A DNA stretch of 7,813 nucleotides, taken from contig BNVB01000092.1 of assembly GCA_025997795.1 (NCBI GenBank), forward strand, positions 1 through 7,813. The letters are read 5' to 3'. Every line of letters starts with the position of its first letter. Within the stretch, counting starts at the first letter, position 1. The notes below the pieces were generated by a model. It did not search any database and was not told the origin of the DNA. It worked only from the letters and a program-made list of their open reading frames with translations. This DNA comes from Spirochaetia bacterium (GTDB taxonomy: Bacteria; Spirochaetota; Spirochaetia; Treponematales; Breznakiellaceae). The translations under genes and the position numbers were made by a program. Shown here piece by piece: positions 6,362 to 7,813 of the stretch.

Positions 6362-6863
6362 CGCGAACTATCTCTTTAATAACATATTGTGGAGCATTAT
6401 TTATGGTAATGTATATTCTTCCTATGTATTCACCTATTAATCCCAATAGCAGCATAAGTACTCCGCCGACAAACAATATGGCAGCCATCATTGAAGTATA
6501 ACCCAAGACCATGCTGGGATTAATAATCTTTTTTACAATCAAATAAATACTATACATAAATCCCATAAACGATATACAAAATCCTAATAATGATGCCATA
6601 CGAAGCGGTTTTACCGAAAATGCCGTAAAACCATTAAGCCATAGTGCTAACAATTTCCCGAAAGTGTAACCCGATTTACCAATTATGCGTTCTTGATGCT
6701 CTATTCTTGCATTGGTTATATTTTTTGTTATTCTTAAAACAAGTCCTCCAATATTTGGATATGGACCTTTGTAGGAAAGCAATTCATCTATAACATATTT
6801 TCTGACAACAAAAAAACTGTTGAGTCTGAGAGACTTTGGTTTTCCCAAAAGAATATTTGCCAT
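6351..6863 (-). CDS. C-terminal membrane fragment of the split glycosyltransferase
   Basis: This 170-residue open frame begins at an internal ATG (MANILLGKPKSLRLNSFF) that is probably not a natural start, because homologous sequence continues upstream to about 6907. It carries SFFVVRKYVIDELL, the conserved GKSGYTFGKLLALWLNG motif preceding the membrane part, and two hydrophobic helices (about residues 87-108 and 120-148) that anchor GtrB/ArnC enzymes. It ends with an 11-base overlap into the GTG start of the next gene. Confidence 0.75.
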   Translation of the reverse strand: MANILLGKPKSLRLNSFFVVRKYVIDELLSYKGPYPNIGGLVLRITKNITNARIEHQERIIGKSGYTFGKLLALWLNGFTAFSVKPLRMASLLGFCISFMGFMYSIYLIVKKIINPSMVLGYTSMMAAILFVGGVLMLLLGLIGEYIGRIYITINNAPQYVIKEIVRGES

Positions 6864-6871
6864 GGTATTAT

Positions 6872-7285
6872 TTATATCACTGCCAATATTTCTAAAAGAA
6901 TCATGCTTTTTTCTGAATAAGCGGCAAAGACCGCATCATAACCTTCGTTAAGTTTATCCACTAATGTAAATACTTGTGATGGCGATGTCTGACCATCGTC
7001 ATCCAGGCAAACAATAATGCTGCCTATCGTATAAGAAAATCCTGCCATGAGCGCGGCATGTTGCCCAAAGTTCTTCGAAAGATTGATAGCCGTTATGTTG
7101 CTGTATTCCTGGGCAAGCGAAAAAATAACAGCCCAGAGATTATCTGTAGAACAATCATTAATAAGTACAATTTCAAAATCATATTGTTTATCCGACATTA
7201 CTGTAAAAATATTATTTACAACATTTTCTATTGTTTGTGACGAATTATAACAGGGGATAACAAAAGATAGTTTATTTTGTGTCAT
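6872..7285 (-). CDS. N-terminal catalytic fragment of the split glycosyltransferase
   Basis: The 137-residue reading holds the GT-A catalytic domain: FVIPCYNSS (8-16), the nucleotide-contacting LINDCSTDN, NLSKNFGQHAALMAGF, and the metal-binding LDDDGQTSP. The true family sequence ends near YSEK; the last nine residues before the stop (from SMILL) are out-of-frame residue. ATG 7285 fits the family N-terminus. It lies 29 bases after the acetyltransferase stop, with no strong Shine-Dalgarno sequence. Alone it lacks the membrane anchor. Confidence 0.75.
   Translation of the reverse strand: MTQNKLSFVIPCYNSSQTIENVVNNIFTVMSDKQYDFEIVLINDCSTDNLWAVIFSLAQEYSNITAINLSKNFGQHAALMAGFSYTIGSIIVCLDDDGQTSPSQVFTLVDKLNEGYDAVFAAYSEKSMILLEILAVI
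6907..6912 (-). repeat. Homopolymer A6 tract at the glycosyltransferase frame change
   Basis: On the coding strand the sequence reads TCA GAA AAA AGC ATG in the first frame. One added A gives TCA GAA AAA AAG CAT GAT, restoring the conserved continuation. The upstream frame therefore needs a one-base insertion, or a minus-one slip, at this tract to make the full enzyme. Confidence 0.8.
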
Positions 7286-7314
7286 TCGATTTTTATTTCA
7301 GACATAAAAAAATG

Positions 7315-7813
7315 TTAATCAAAATATTTTTTATATTTATTTCGTTGTTTAAAATAATTATCTCTGGTTATAGTTAGTAATACACACTTTCTATCTTGGG
7401 ATACTGTTATATCTGCGCCTAATCCCTTATTAAAAGCAACTGCACGTTTATTATCTGAAACGATCTGTCCATACATATAATCAAGTTTGAGTTCTTCAAA
7501 AACAAAATCATGATGACAAAAAGACGCGCGAATGGGTACGGGGCTATTTAAATACTCATCTTCATAGATAAACATACCACTTTCACCACATTTTTCCTTC
7601 ATATCAATGTCTTTTATATTAGTCAAGCCTATTTCTTCATTATTATGCTCTATGATCCAATAATAATTTAAATCATTGTTAATTTTATTAAACCATTCCA
7701 ACTGCATCTCGGGGGTAATATAATCCTTAAAAAACATATATTGAGAAATTTTCGGATCATTCCTCCATTTACGAACTAATTCTATCTTTTCAAGAGTTAA
7801 CCGTTTTAAAGTA
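7315..7813 (-). CDS. GNAT-family N-acetyltransferase, PseH/RimJ-like (5' end outside window)
   Basis: An acyl-CoA-dependent N-acetyltransferase is likely. In polysaccharide loci this type usually acetylates a 4-amino sugar nucleotide (as PseH does) or a related amino sugar. The frame is open to the window edge and gives 165 residues, close to the 170-180 of whole proteins, so only a short N-terminal piece is missing. The N-terminal LVRKWRNDPKISQYMF (residues 12-27) and a following EWFNKI are typical of PseH-like enzymes, as are the middle EEIGLTNI and the C-terminal SDNKRAVAFNKGLGA. The acetyl-CoA loop (Q/R-x-x-G-x-G/A) is not recognisable in the expected place near LNSPVPIRAS, so it may be diverged. 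An internal ATG at 7737 is not the start because homology continues upstream. The gene is AT-rich. Confidence 0.75.
   Translation of the reverse strand, partial: TLKRLTLEKIELVRKWRNDPKISQYMFFKDYITPEMQLEWFNKINNDLNYYWIIEHNNEEIGLTNIKDIDMKEKCGESGMFIYEDEYLNSPVPIRASFCHHDFVFEELKLDYMYGQIVSDNKRAVAFNKGLGADITVSQDRKCVLLTITRDNYFKQRNKYKKYFD

Larger units (their letters stand above)
6351..7285 (-). pseudogene. Polyprenyl-phosphate glycosyltransferase (GtrB/ArnC/DPM1-like), split by a one-base frameshift
   Basis: Taken together, two adjacent frames encode one family 2 glycosyltransferase of about 311 residues that would transfer a sugar from a nucleotide donor to a polyprenyl phosphate on the cytoplasmic face of the inner membrane. 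The first frame (7285 to 6872) stops early. The second frame is open through the same region and continues the family pattern without loss: ...YSEK, then KHDSFRNIG, then MANILLGKPKSL. The switch falls in a run of six A on the coding strand (6912-6907). Seven A would give one uninterrupted frame. This may be a real null mutation, a phase-variable state, a slippage site or a sequencing error. Its neighbours are a GNAT transferase before and two ArnE/F-type membrane proteins after. Confidence 0.85.

Noticed and set aside
6851..6863. ATG at 6863 as a true start of a separate membrane protein gene
   Set aside because: The same frame remains open and matches glycosyltransferase sequence further upstream, so the ATG is an internal methionine of a split gene.
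7282..7305. Seven-codon ORF (MSEIKIE) before the glycosyltransferase, with an ATGA overlap
   Set aside because: It is too short to support as a gene, and such overlaps occur by chance in AT-rich sequence.

Overview
This 7.8 kb window is an internal piece of a surface-polysaccharide (LPS O-antigen type) biosynthesis and export cluster from a Gram-negative bacterium. Every gene I can support lies on the minus strand, so transcription runs from high to low coordinates. Genes are packed with overlaps of 1 to about 20 bases or gaps of a few tens of bases, as in a single long operon. I see no promoter, terminator, RNA gene, CRISPR array or insertion sequence, and no gene-free stretch over 300 bases. 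Both ends cut through genes. I cannot name the organism. A lipopolysaccharide-bearing outer membrane is implied by the O-antigen ABC-exporter ATPase and the nucleotide-sugar genes, but nothing in the sequence fixes the genus.

Reading in the direction of transcription, the first part (7813 to about 5690) is AT-rich. It holds a GNAT-family acetyltransferase cut by the window edge, then a polyprenyl-phosphate sugar transferase of the GtrB/ArnC/DPM1 type. That transferase is split into two frames at a six-base A tract. Two four-helix membrane proteins of the ArnE/ArnF (SMR/EamA-like) type follow. Together they look like a module that loads a sugar onto a lipid phosphate carrier, flips it across the inner membrane, and may acylate an amino sugar.

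The middle part (about 5670 to 3478) has a 39-codon ORF of unknown nature whose stop overlaps the start of gmd by ATGA. It is followed by gmd (GDP-mannose 4,6-dehydratase) and fcl (GDP-L-fucose synthase), which together make GDP-L-fucose from GDP-mannose. After fcl, a minimal nucleotidyltransferase and a HEPN protein (MntA/HepT-type pair, 3491 to 2764) sit inside the operon, overlapping fcl on one side and touching wzt on the other.

The last part (2762 to 1) encodes Wzt, the ATPase of an ABC O-antigen exporter, with a C-terminal putative glycan-binding domain of clearly lower GC than its ATPase domain. Then come RfbF (glucose-1-phosphate cytidylyltransferase) and the N-terminal two thirds of RfbG (CDP-glucose 4,6-dehydratase), which make CDP-4-keto-6-deoxyglucose, the precursor of CDP-linked deoxy and dideoxy sugars. 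The combined picture is a glycan containing L-fucose and a CDP-derived deoxyhexose, exported by an ABC transporter whose permease (Wzm) lies outside the window, plus a separate lipid-carrier sugar modification arm. The points most worth a second look are the frameshifted glycosyltransferase, the nucleotidyltransferase/HEPN pair embedded in the operon, the small ORF coupled to gmd, and the mosaic composition of wzt.
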